Position numbers and translations under genes: made by a program. From the NCBI GenBank assembly GCA_028023455.1, contig JAQFVV010000206.1:1473361-1537360 (forward strand): a stretch of 64,000 nucleotides of DNA, in the 5' to 3' direction. This document shows positions 11,540-21,797 of the stretch, piece after piece (position 1 is the first letter of the stretch; each line of letters starts with the position of its first letter). Source of the stretch: Epiperipatus broadwayi. Its lineage: Eukaryota > Onychophora > Udeonychophora > Euonychophora > Peripatidae. Below the pieces are notes generated by a model, which was not told the DNA's origin, searched no databases, and saw nothing but the letters and a program-made list of their open reading frames with translations.

Positions 11540-11870
11540 ACATCTATAATACCAAAGGAAGTTTTCATGAGATTGATGATCTCAGATGGAAAAAAAATTA
11601 TCATCAGAGTTTCTTTGTCTCTTCTTTTTAATTATTTTTTTCATAAATGGTAGCCTTTCCATCATCAAATAAAATTTTATGATCTGTATTCAGTTCATGA
11701 AAATATAAAGTTGAGTTATAATATCTATTTTTAGTTTTACCCTTATGAACTTTAACTATTTTATTAAGATGTAGTTGACTTTAGCCTGCCAGTAATCTTA
11801 TAAACCATACCATGAATACATTTGTTATTAATTAACTGTTCTGAACTATTTAATGATGAATTTAAATCAA
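11540..11870 (-). pseudogene. Penelope-like element endonuclease remnant (left arm of an inverted pair)
   Basis: Read on the minus strand, this arm gives broken pieces matching the plus-strand arm at 11885-12230: GMVYKI, then VKVHKGKT, then FHELNTDHKILFDD. These correspond to the start, middle and end of the GIY-YIG endonuclease of PLEs. Stops and frameshifts abolish coding. The arm begins at the outer edge with CCAAAGGAAGTTTTCATGAG, the complement of the outer edge of the right arm. Confidence 0.7.
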
Positions 11871-11884
11871 GGACTTTTTTCTAA

Positions 11885-12230
11885 GAGACTTTCATATCAG
11901 CCAATAAATAGTTCAAAACAATGAGATTGATGATAAATGTATTCCTGGTATAGTTTGTAAGATTCCTTACAGTTGTCATAAAATTTATGTAGGTCAAAGT
12001 AAATCAAATCTTAATGAAAGTGTTAAAGTTCATAAGTATAAAGTTAAAATTATATAACAAAATTTAGCTTTGTTTATTCATGAATTGAAATAGGTCATAA
12101 AATATTATTTGACAATGAAGAAACTATATTTATGAAGAAACAATTAAAAAGAGATGATAAATCTTCTTGAATTCAAAGTCATCAATTTCATGAAACTTCA
12201 TTTGGTATTAAATGTGGGCAGTTTTGAAGT
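11885..12230 (+). pseudogene. Penelope-like element GIY-YIG endonuclease remnant (right arm)
   Basis: The plus strand translates to GIVCKIPYSCHKIYVGQSKS followed by NLNESVKVHK. This is the GIY-YIG signature with the paired cysteines (C..C) between the two halves, and the Q and H positions usual in PLE endonucleases. FIHEL, HKILFDNEETIFMKK and KRDD pieces follow in order after internal stops. PLEs use this nuclease to nick target DNA for target-primed reverse transcription. No RT domain precedes it; instead the same sequence recurs in inverted orientation to the left, giving a head-to-head arrangement with a spacer of about 15 bp. Confidence 0.75.
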
Positions 12231-13320
12231 AATTTATGAGAAGGTTATTTCTGTTTTATAATTATAAGACGTTTGTATTTAATTGACTTTCACTTGGAAA
12301 ATTGTTAATAGATAAAACATGGTTGTAAGAGAATTTTAGTATAAATTTGTTTTTAAATTAATATTTTAATGTTATATATTTTTTTATTTTTTTTATTATT
12401 ACTGGTATAGCATTAGTCAATATATAATTTTCCACATATAAAGTAGTATATTTTTACAATTTAGATTTATTATATAAAATTAATTGATTATATTGATGAA
12501 TAGTGAATGAATGTCTTTTAAAATAATATTATCAAGCATTTGTAATTTATGAGCTGTCAATTGATTTTATTTTTACTCATTGTAGTTCCTGTTAAAATTT
12601 TACTTATGTTAGATGTGTAAATATGTTCATCTACTACCAATGTTTCCTATCTTCTCATATATTCATATATCTGAACTGGATTATTTTTTCACCATTGGAA
12701 AAGAAAAAAGTAGTTAAAGCTTCAATGTAACAGAATATTTTTATTCTATTGTTCTAACTATTAGTATTACCTTGTTCAGATATTATTCATTGTATATAAA
12801 TTATTATGCATTATTTTGAAAAATATCAATTCCCAAAACTTTTATGTTAACTGCATTTGTTAATAATTATGAACAAGCTATATTCCTAATAAATGCAGAA
12901 ATATGAAAGTTGTGTGTTTGCATATGGGAAATGAATAATGGAATGAATCTGAGTGCATTTGCATTCAACATAAACTTTTTTATTGATCTCCACTCAAGAA
13001 ATTATTTAAGTTTAAACTGGATGAAAAATGCATATTTAGGAATATGTTGTTGATTTAAGAAAATATCTAACAACTGCGCATGCATTTATTTGAGTACACA
13101 CATGTAACACTTGAATATGTTAATTATTAAAGACATTGTAGTGCTATAATTATTAGAATGTTAATCATAGACTTAATATTTATAAGAGTAAAATACCACT
13201 TACTGATTCTAGAAGTTATATCGCATTAGAATAATGTTGTTTGTTGCCTTACAATTAATGTAAAAATTTAGATTAATCTGTTTTTTTTTAATCTTCTATC
13301 AAATAAATAAATACTGTAAT
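12231..13320. other. AT-rich DNA, no feature seen
   Basis: Nothing supportable on either strand. Confidence 0.5.
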
Positions 13321-13325
13321 CAAAT

Positions 13326-13430
13326 GGTTTTATTGCTTAAGAATTTATGTGCCAAAACTGTACTCGATCTTAGGACTTTAAACTAGAAAATATGGCTTAC
13401 CATCACGGCACTGAACTATGCAGAGTTAGA
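13326..13430 (-). mobile_element. tRNA-derived SINE, family A (degraded copy)
   Basis: Shares the family A tail GTTTTATTGCTTAAGAATTTATG with the copies at 13797, 41640, 47775 and 51580. A tRNA-like head follows (plus strand: CTCGATCTTAGGACTT, then CACGGCACTGAACTATGCAG). The element runs on the minus strand, with its tRNA end at the right. Confidence 0.55.
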
Positions 13431-13796
13431 CATTCATTTATTACTATTGGATGATGAGCTGGTTATGGAATTAATATTTAACAAAAAAATTCTTAAATAT
13501 GTTAAGACTTAAAAATTTTATCAAAGTTAATCCAACTCAGAACCATGCCTATAATATGGGCTGTCAAGTACTCGTGCTAAAATCATGTAATGTTCAAGTA
13601 TCCATGTGACAGAGAGAATTCAATAAATCCTTTTAATAAATTAAACTGACTTTGTTTGCTTTCTCAGCGAAGAAAGAATCAATAAACTTTACTGCTTGTG
13701 TCTGCCATTCTATCATTATGCTAGTTAATTAACATGCTTAAAAAATAAACTAAAGCATTTCTGAAATTAATAAGAAACATTTAAAAAAATGAATGG

Positions 13797-13905
13797 CTTT
13801 ATTGTTAAAGAACTAATAAAAAATTCGAGCGCCGGAAAAACAAGCAGCGGAAGCGATCCACATTCCAGAGACTGGCATTCCACCACTGCGCTAAGTCACA
13901 CAGGG
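13797..13905 (-). mobile_element. tRNA-derived SINE, family A
   Basis: Minus strand: GTGTGACTTAGCGCAGTGG (A-box-like), then a diverged anticodon/B-box region, then GGCGCTCGAATTTTTTATTA and a tail ending GAACAATAAAGCC-like. The GAGCGC plus CTTTATTG tail is shared with 51580-51700. It sits 370 bp from another member in the same orientation. Confidence 0.6.
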
Positions 13906-14675
13906 GGATAATAAGCATTGTAAATATTGTATCTATATGCAGTATATGTGTTTGTTTTTATATATTTACTTTTAATTAGTAAAAAAAATATTTAAAATAA
14001 TTACATGAACAATATATTAAAAAGAATTTTATTACAATTTTTTAACATTAAATTCACTGTTTTAATGTACATCGCAGTTCTATATAAAATTCAACAATAT
14101 CTTTTTGAAATAGATTTTTAAAATGCGATGAGAGCAGGTGTTTATTATTTGATATAATCTGCATCTCTATAATACTTTAATTTTTTATGATTTCTATTTA
14201 TATATTGTTTTCCAAAAACTATTTTTTGTTCTTTTTTATTTCAGCTGTGAGTTTATAGTCTTATTAAATTATTTAAATTTGCAAATATTCAGTATAAAAA
14301 TAAAAAAACTGCTGCTTTAAAATTATTTATTATAGATTCAAGCATTAAATATTAATCTCTTTTTAACCAGGATTCTTACCATGATTCTATTATTAATTCA
14401 GTACGAGCGAAATATTTTCAGTGCTTATATATATATTCAAATATGCTTATTGCTGAATTTCTTAAATACTCAAACCAATAAAATATTTTGTTTAAACATC
14501 GTTTGAGTAATTCCTATATATGCCTAATAAGTAATTAGTAATAATTATTAATGTTTTCATCTAAAGTATTATGGTTTCAAAATTGTGATTGCAGTAAGTT
14601 TAACACTTGTTAGTTCAAATTGTAGTAATTTGATAAAGATAAATATTGAACAAAGTTGACAGATGAAGAAATTGT
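13906..14675. other. AT-rich DNA, no feature seen
   Basis: No recognisable feature. Confidence 0.5.
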
Positions 14676-14735
14676 GACCTGAGCCAATTGAAGAATACTG
14701 GATTAACATAAAATGTATATCTTGAGGTCATTTAC
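14676..14735 (+). ncRNA. Degenerate hammerhead-ribozyme-like motif
   Basis: GTGACCTGAGCCAA, then TTGAAGA (consensus CUGANGA with the C changed), a weak stem II, AAA where GAA is expected, and ATGTATATC followed by TTGAGGTC. CAA and GACC can still pair with TTG and GGTC as stem I. The order and spacing match the intact copy at 51305-51364, so it is probably a dead copy. Confidence 0.4.
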
Positions 14736-14907
14736 CTTATACAAAAATCTTTATTCATATAGTTCTAGAATGTAGTACATGTATGTCGAAATAGAAGTTT
14801 AAAAATATCTGTTTTAAGTTATCCTTATCAGTGCATAACTCTCTCATACCATGCTATGCATTTTGAAACACCCACTTCACTTTTCAAGTGAAACATACAT
14901 AGTAAAT

Positions 14908-14969
14908 ATTACAATTTAACTTCATATATATATATATTGTTTTTGCCTATATTTAAACTTCAAATATAT
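14908..14969. repeat. 62 bp direct repeat, left copy
   Basis: TTACAATTTAACTTC, TA repeats, then TTGTTTTTGCCTATATTTAA and ACTTCAAATATAT. It is nearly identical to 18180-18241. It abuts the inverted-arm structure that starts at about 14993. Confidence 0.85.
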
Positions 14970-14992
14970 TGTAACGATCCGGAGAAAGAGAA

Positions 14993-15165
14993 CTTACCGT
15001 GATCTGCACTACAGGGCGCCGCCTAGGCATTTGAACCTAGAAAAATTTATAAAGTAGGCAGATACGTAAGTAAAAAAAAAAAAATTTTTTTTTTTTTTTT
15101 AAATTTTGATTCCCGTCGTTAGCCCAAGTCACTAGCTCAGGGAGTAGTAGAGATTTAGTAATATA
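14993..15165 (-). repeat. Left inverted arm (~170 bp) of a 3.1 kb structure
   Basis: Inverted match to 17955-18130. Shared blocks: TGCAC/CTACA-GGGCGCC, GCATTTGAACCTAG, AAATTT-TAAAGTAGGCAGATACG, then a homopolymer, then CCCAAGTCACTAGCTCA and GTAGAGATTT. On the minus strand GGTTCAAATGCC is B-box-like, so the arms may be two opposed tRNA-derived SINE copies instead of terminal repeats of one element. Confidence 0.75.
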
Positions 15166-17954
15166 ATATCTTATCTAATTATATTTCAATATTAAAAAAT
15201 AAATAAAATAAGCCACTGCCAGTAATTAACATTAAAAAATTTATTTACGCACATATATATATAAAATTTAACATTATTGTTTTATTATGTTTATTTTAGA
15301 TTTTAATTTGATTTTATAATTTAAATTTACATTTTAATTTTTATAATATTATAAGCTTACATTTTAATTAAGTTCACACAGATGGATTTATGAAAGTTTG
15401 TTTTATAATGTTGAGTATAGATCGGTTACATAGATTACACGGTTAAACACATTTCAAAGTAAACATAAACGATCAAAATACAAAATCATTGATACCGTCA
15501 ATTGCATAGGGAATACAAGAAAGCCAATGGTGTTCATCATAAGACACTGCATTAACACCAATAACTTAAAAGACATCCGAATAAATACATCTTAGATACT
15601 CACTGTAAGGTATCAGTATTTACTGAATGTCTATATATTTTGATCACATATGAAAACCAAAAACATAATTAACCCGGTAACGAACCCATGCAAGCGTCCA
15701 TACCCAATTTAAATTTAATGCAATTTTATTTAGAGTGACGAGTATGAATGGACTACATAGATTTGCATTTGAAAAGAAAATATTCAATCCTTGTTTAACC
15801 TTAGGCCAAAAGTTCGCAGTCAAACCAAACTTCAATCCATCTGATATATCGATGTGTTTAATATAATACGAATACGGCAGCACAATTAGGTTAAGAGAAG
15901 AAACTGCTTCTCGTCAGATAGGAATATTACATCTATCAGACAAGAAGAGCAATAAAGAAAAAAAACTCATCAAAAGGAACAGCGTTCTACATCTTATAAT
16001 CCCTTCCATAGGCAAAACGGAAGTGTGCGGCATATAATAGCGATTCTGCCCATAGTGAATCTCGTACTACATCTACTAATTACACCAATATATCAACTCC
16101 ATTGACCTAATTCAACTACGAAACGAATAACCTAAGATTACCCTCCCCTAATATAACTTTACAAATCTATATAGCCATTCACGCCCGACTTAAGTTTAAT
16201 ATTTATATAACTAGTTTAATGAAAAACAGAAATCATAATAAAACTTAAAGAACAAATAAATAAATAAATGGAAATGATTTTACAAAAGAAATACATTAAA
16301 TAAAATTATAACTAATTAATAACTAACGTTGGTCAGATAGGATTCTATTTGTATTATTTAAATACGGAAAGTTTTTAATTTAATGTTCATTAATTATAAA
16401 GTTCTTACGGTTTTAAACAGTTCATCTTTATCTGTTGCTTGCCATTTGAACATGAATTCCCACACCATCCAAAAAAGATTGGTATTCTGTTGGCTGTTTT
16501 ATTTATTCATCCGGAGGTTTTTTTTTTCCAGCTGGTCCTCAATGTAGAAAACGATAGTTTATTTCTCTTTCTTCCTAGCAGAACTGAAGGGATTGAAGAG
16601 TGCGTCTTTTCAATCCCTTCTCCTTCAACTCCACACTAACACATATCTGTCCATTTAGAGTTCTATTCTTGGTCAGACAAGAGTACATTCATTTATATTA
16701 CTTTTTTTCTTTGGATTAATTACTTATTAACATTATACGGTAATTATTTAAAAGAAAGTTCAATTGGTAAATGTTTATACTTTACGGATTCTGCAGATTT
16801 TGAGGTCCATCTTCGTGATCACTTATGTAGATTGTTTGTTCTTCCTTTTTAAAAACAAAGCCACTACTTGCCATTCCTTTTTGGTCCCTAACTGTCATAG
16901 GGAGGTCTCAGCTGGTTGTCCAGAAAATTAAATTTATTGCAGACTTCCACATCGTGAAAATCTGCAATATAGCTAGTTATAATGACATATTCATAGTCAG
17001 CTCTCAGATAACAATTATAATAATAATTTGGCTTTTATATACATTTGCTATTTCAATCATTTCCATTTTTTTAAATTTAATTACTTATGTTTGTATTTAA
17101 CTAGGTTATTTATTTCTATCTGCTAAATAAAATGTATTAAATTAAAGTTGGGTGTAGATAGCTGCATGGATAAAGATTATTAACTATGTTTAAATTCATT
17201 TATGTTTAATTTAAGGAATTTTAATTTCAGGCTATTTGTTTCGTAGTTAGGGCAATGATTGTGGAGGGATATATGAGTGTTTATATTAATGTAATGTGAA
17301 GCATGTTTAGCATACAGGGCAATGTGCCCAACTGAATGCATGACCCCAAAGAGGCAGTCATATCATTGAAATGATCGCAGATGTATTTCCTGCACCATTG
17401 ACCCTTTCTAGCTCTATGGACAGGGAGTTATAAGATGGCAGAAAGATCGCTCTCCCCCATATATAGCACTCTTTAAAAATAACCATATATGATTCCTTAG
17501 TCAGACAGATGTACTTTCCTGTTCTGGACATGGATCATTTCCTTCAAATAATATCATGCTGTCAGATGCACATTCCTGTCAGCGTGGTTTTATGCTAGCA
17601 TCTTCATATTGCATTGATTGCGACTATATATCTGGAAGCAGGCATTAGGTTGGCTACGAACTTCTAGTCTGAGATTGAATGAATGTTTTGATAAGTTTTT
17701 AAGTGGAAAAAATCTATGTAGACTATCTATACTCGACATGCTAAAGTAACATATAATTTAAATATCCATCTGTGCAGTCTATTTAAATAGTAATTTGAAT
17801 TTAAAATTAAAAAAAAATATTACTGTTAAAATAAATTTATTCCTCAATTTTAAATGTGCATTAATAAAATCTATTTGTGTGTTAATTACTGGCAGTAGCT
17901 TCTTTTATTTTATTGTTCTAAATATTTAATATATATTTTGAGAATAGAAATCTA
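15166..17954. other. Interior of the inverted-arm structure, no recognised gene
   Basis: About 2.8 kb that is in places noticeably less AT-rich (15640-16160, 17270-17690) than the rest of the window. Open frames at 15644-15883 (minus) and 16439-16639 (plus) resemble no family I know. At 16586-16620 lies a perfect 12 bp hairpin, GAAGGGATTGAA with TTCAATCCCTTC around an 11 nt loop. Confidence 0.45.
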
Positions 17955-18130
17955 TTGAAACTTATAAATGTTTAAAATCTCTGCTACTCTGTGAGCTAGT
18001 GACTTTGGGCAAACAGTCAGAATAATATATATAAAAGTTTTTTTTTTTAAATCTTAACTTACGTATCTGCCTACTATATAAATTTTTCTAGGTTCAAATG
18101 CCTAGATGGCGCCCGTGTAGTGCAGATATG
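17955..18130 (+). repeat. Right inverted arm of the 3.1 kb structure
   Basis: Reads GAGCTAGTGACTTTGGGC, a T run, ACTTACGTATCTGCCTACT, TCTAGGTTCAAATGCCTAG and GGCGCCCGTGTAGTGCAGAT. This is the inverted counterpart of 14993-15165 with scattered differences and a shorter homopolymer. Confidence 0.75.
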
Positions 18131-18179
18131 TTTAAGGCACATTCATTGACCATTAATATATATATATATAGTTATAAAT

Positions 18180-18241
18180 ATTACAATTTAATTTCATATA
18201 TATATATATTGTTTTTGCCTATATTTAAACTTCAAATATAT
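18180..18241. repeat. 62 bp direct repeat, right copy
   Basis: Same sequence as 14908-14969 apart from a C/T difference. It lies 50 bp beyond the right inverted arm. Confidence 0.85.
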
Positions 18242-18330
18242 ATATATATATATATAGTTATAGTTATAGTTCAAACTTATATTCCATCATTATTCCTGAA
18301 ACATATCATCAGACATATGAAAAAGATAAA

Positions 18331-18386
18331 TAATTCCCAAGATGTGCATTTCATAATGAACCAGCACTCATTAGTTGGTCCAGATC
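18331..18386 (-). ncRNA. Degenerate hammerhead-ribozyme-like motif (minus strand)
   Basis: Minus strand: GATCTGGACCAAC, TAATGA (CUGAUGA with G5 changed to A), GTGCTGGTTCATTAT as a weakened stem II, GAAA intact, then TGCACATC and TTGGGAATTATT. CCAA can pair with TTGG as stem I. The core substitution predicts no activity. Confidence 0.5.
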
Positions 18387-18620
18387 ACAATCTCTTGCAT
18401 ACATCTTTATCATTTGCTCAATAATTATAGTTACAAATTACTACAGTTTCATTTATAAGTATCAAACTTTCAACACCTATAATTTTAACACAAATCACTT
18501 TATATAAATATATTACTGATCATTACTAATCATTTATTAAATTACAGATTATTCCTAATGCAAATATAAATTTGAAATTTCAGTTATTGAGATTTAGATA
18601 TGGAATGTTATAGTCTTGAG

Positions 18621-18987
18621 CAGGGGTCCCCAACCCTTTGCCTGCAGGCACCATGGCGCCCGCAGACCATTTTACGTGTGCCCACCGCTATCCGAACATG
18701 ATAAAAAATTATTTATCTGATACAAATAAATTTAATTTTTAAAATTTCTTATAAATTATTGTATTACATTGTAATCAAATTGTAGGGCATACTATACTTT
18801 TACAGCGTAAAAATATAAACGTTAATTATATGTTAAAATTTTATTTTTGAAATAAATATTTTTTTCACATTATGTGTATTATTAACAATATCCAACCATA
18901 AATTTACATTGAAAAAATAAATGGCACCCGCCACCTGGCCGGTATTAAAGAATGTGCTCTTAAGTGCAAAAAGGTTGGGGACTCCTG
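18621..18987. mobile_element. hAT-type non-autonomous DNA transposon (MITE)
   Basis: Terminal inverted repeats CAGGGGTCCCCAACC (left) and GGTTGGGGACTCCTG (right) bound a 367 bp element with no coding capacity. CAGGGGTCCCCAACC-type ends are typical of hAT elements in animal genomes. Subterminal GC-rich blocks (GCACCATGGCGCCCGCAGACC and its partner GGCACCCGCCACCTGGCC) stand out from the AT-rich background. I could not match an 8 bp target duplication, so the copy is probably old. Confidence 0.8.
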
Positions 18988-20381
18988 CCGTATACTAATA
19001 AAAATAAATAAATCAAAAAATTATTATTGAACTTACTTCTAAAACTCATAAAAATTGTATTATTAAATAAATATCAAAAATATAGATTTTTAATGTGCAT
19101 TAATATATACATAATCACAAGTTTATAAAAACAAAAATACTATATATATATATTTTAATGGAAAAACTATTCACAAATAACAATTTGCTAAACCTCGTTA
19201 ACCACCCTTAGAATTAACTATTATTTAATTAATTCATCACGCTATCGAAATTAAATCTTTTTATTTACATTTGACTAGTAAATTTAAAAATATTGATGGT
19301 TTATGTATATGACTTAAGAAATTATTTAAATAATACTTGATTTTAAGAATAGATAAGATTTGGATGGAAATATTAATTATTGTTTGTGAATAAAGTTCTT
19401 CCATTCAAAAAAATATATAAATAACTACCTTCCATTCAAAAATATATATAAATAAATACATTGATTTGTCTTTAAAACTGAATTAGTAAATAAATAAATA
19501 AAAAAACCATCTTGATGTTTTGCATGTGATGGGTATTTTATGCAAATATTATTCCTATATACATATATGGATTTTATATAACTTATGATATTTCATGCAT
19601 ATTTTTTTGTTAACAGGTGAAAAGGTTCCCACAATTCAAGACTTTTAGGCTTAGCTTTCCATTGCATAGATTTATTATAATAATTTTAATTCAGCAATGT
19701 TCACTTCTGGTAATGTACTTGTGTCTCAAGATATTACAACAAATGGAGAAATACAATGTACGCTAGAGTTTGACTTTCTAAATTATTTGGGCTTCATCAC
19801 TATCTCTCTCCATTAGAAACTGCATTTAAAACAAAATTCCAGGCTCAAATAAAGTTTGCAATTAGCAGTGTATTTTAATGATGATCTTGTCAATAATGGT
19901 TATTAGAAGCAAGATTTTTCATTTTATATTTCTAACACTAACTCAGTCTTATTTCATTAGTAAAACAAACGATTTTTCTTGATCTGATGGTTGATTGATA
20001 CTTTGATATAAATGCCTAGAATATATATGCAAGTCAACTCTTCAAGAATCAAATATAAAATAAAATGACTTAATAGGTGTCTGGCCTCTATATACACACT
20101 TGACTACTGAACACAATCATCCTACATTGTTTAATCAGTTCATGAATTTTTTTTATAATCTGTTATTAAAAATAACATACGCCTGTATTGATAAACTACA
20201 TTATCCTTAATCATATCTTTTAATCAGCATTATAATTAATTAATACTTATTGAATTAGAAAAAATAGTAATAAACTTGAAAATAAAATAAAAATTTACAA
20301 AACATAATGAAATTAACTAATATAAAACGATTAACATTGGAAATTTAAAAATACATTTGTCAAAATGAAGACAATAAAATT
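18988..20381. other. AT-rich DNA, no feature seen
   Basis: Contains a short tandem of TTCCATTCAAAAATATATAAATAA-like units at about 19400-19455 and nothing else that I recognise. Confidence 0.5.
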
Positions 20382-20549
20382 TATATTCAAGATGTATTAA
20401 CTGAAACACACAGGCTTATTATATACCTGTGTCTATATATGTAATATATATGGTATATGAGCACAGACTTTTACATGACCCACCACTCTCCTCACTATCT
20501 CATAACATTGATACACCTAAACACATATATGTTGAAAAGATAAATAATC

Positions 20550-20600
20550 ACCAATATAAGTATTTCATGCTAAATCAGCAATCATCGATTGGTCCAGATT
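20550..20600 (-). ncRNA. Hammerhead-like motif in array unit 1
   Basis: Minus strand: TCTGGACCAAT, CGATGA (core start altered), TTGCTGATTTAGCA stem II, TGAAA, TACTTATATTGGTG. GAAA and the stem II TGCT/AGCA pairing are kept. The altered CUGAUGA predicts loss of cleavage. Confidence 0.5.
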
Positions 20601-21001
20601 ACCATCTCTACACATATATGCTATAAGTGCTCAGATATATATTAAGATAGCCAATCCTCATACTTTAATGGACAGGCTTCAGTCTATTCCACACTTCAAC
20701 TCTTCAACCATCCATCCAATTGAAAATCTGATGATGGAATGCTCAAAGGCCACCCTGAGGCTGAGATTCTTTGTCACCCCATGTTGAACTAAGGTCAATC
20801 TGACCTCTCATGTACAAAACATAATCCATTTAATACATCTCTTCTATGTAATAACTGAAACACACAGCCTTATTATATACCTGTGTCTATATGTAATATA
20901 TTGGGTATATGAGCACAAACTTTCACATGACCCACCACTCTCCTCACTATCTCACAACACTGATACACTTGAACACATATATGTTGAAAAGATAAATAAT
21001 C

Positions 21002-21050
21002 ACCAATATACATATTTAATTCAATACCAGCAATCATCAGTTGGTCCAGA
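21002..21050 (-). ncRNA. Hammerhead-like motif in array unit 2
   Basis: Minus strand: TCTGGACCAA, CTGATGA intact, TTGCTGGTATTGAATTAAAT where stem II has lost its partner strand, then ATGTATATTGGTG. The 5' core is kept and the 3' core is degraded. Confidence 0.45.
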
Positions 21051-21623
21051 TTACCATCTCTACCCATATATGCTATAAGTGCTCAGATATATATTAAAAT
21101 AGCCAATCCTCATACTTTAATGGACAGGCTTCAATCTACTCTATACTCCAACTTTTCAACTGTCCATCCAATTGAAAATCTAATGATGAAATGCTTGTGA
21201 TTGTTTATTTTTTCAACATATATGTGTTCAAGTGTATCAGTGTTGTGAGATAGTGAGGAGAGTGGTGGGTCATGTGAAAGTCTGTGCTCACATACGTTAT
21301 ATATTACATATATAGACACAGGTATATAATAGGCCTGTGTGTTTCAGTTATTACATAGTAGAAATGTCTGCCCATCCCTTGTATATGTATTAAATGGATT
21401 ATGTCCTGTACATGAGGGATCAGATTGACCTTAGGTCAACATGGGTGTGACAAGAATCTCAGCTTCAGGGTGGCCTTTGAGCATTCCATCATCAGATTTT
21501 CAATTGGATGGACAGTTGAAGAGATGGAGTGTGGAGTAGATTGAAACCTGTCCATTAAAGTATGAGGATTGGCTATATTAATATATATCTGAGCACTTAT
21601 AGCATATATGTGTAGAGATGGTA

Positions 21624-21676
21624 ATCTGGATCAACTGATGATTGCTGATTTAGCATGAAATACATATATTGGTGAT
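21624..21676 (+). ncRNA. Hammerhead-like motif in the inverted array unit
   Basis: ATCTGGATCAA, CTGATGA (21635-21641) intact, stem II TGCT/AGCA with a mismatch at the 10.1-11.1 pair, GAAA intact, then TACATATATTGGTGAT. ATCAA can pair with TTGGT as stem I. Stem III (ATACAT) is no longer fully self-complementary. This is the best conserved copy of the array. Confidence 0.6.
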
Positions 21677-21797
21677 TATTTATCTTTTCAATGTATATGT
21701 GTTCAAGTGTATCAGTGTTGTGAGATAGTGAGGAGAGTGGTGAGTCATGTGAAAGTCTGTGCTCATATACCCTATATATTCAAGATGTATGTAACTG

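Larger units (their letters stand above)
20382..21797. mobile_element. Tandem and inverted array of ~450-475 bp units with hammerhead motifs
   Basis: Unit 1 (from ~20401) and truncated unit 2 (from ~20854) are direct repeats 452-453 bp apart. From ~21209 to ~21778 the same sequence runs in the opposite direction for about 1.2 units with a 475 bp period. Landmarks in each unit: CTGAAACACACAG, ATGACCCACCACTCTCCTC, a hammerhead-like segment, and CAGATATATATTAA with CCAATCCTCATACTTTAATG. The array is flanked by TATATTCAAGATGTATTAACTG (20382-20403) and TATATTCAAGATGTATGTAACTG (21775-21797), which look like a long target-site duplication. No protein is encoded. The architecture resembles PLE insertions (inverted or tandem copies) and retrozymes (tandem units each with a hammerhead). 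Confidence 0.75.

Noticed and set aside
16586-16620. Hairpin considered as a bacterial-type terminator
   Set aside because: The context is eukaryotic with no upstream gene. It is reported only as an unexplained palindrome.
18098-18424. 108-codon frame across a TA tract and a hammerhead-like motif
   Set aside because: It overlaps a repeat arm, a microsatellite and a structured RNA motif on the other strand. Not a protein.
20429-21319. Short similar open frames on both strands (MSIYVIY...)
   Set aside because: They recur because the array units are repeated. The periodicity and the hammerhead motifs explain them better.
20382-21797. CRISPR-like array
   Set aside because: Units are ~450 bp, include inverted copies and lack short regular repeats with unique spacers.
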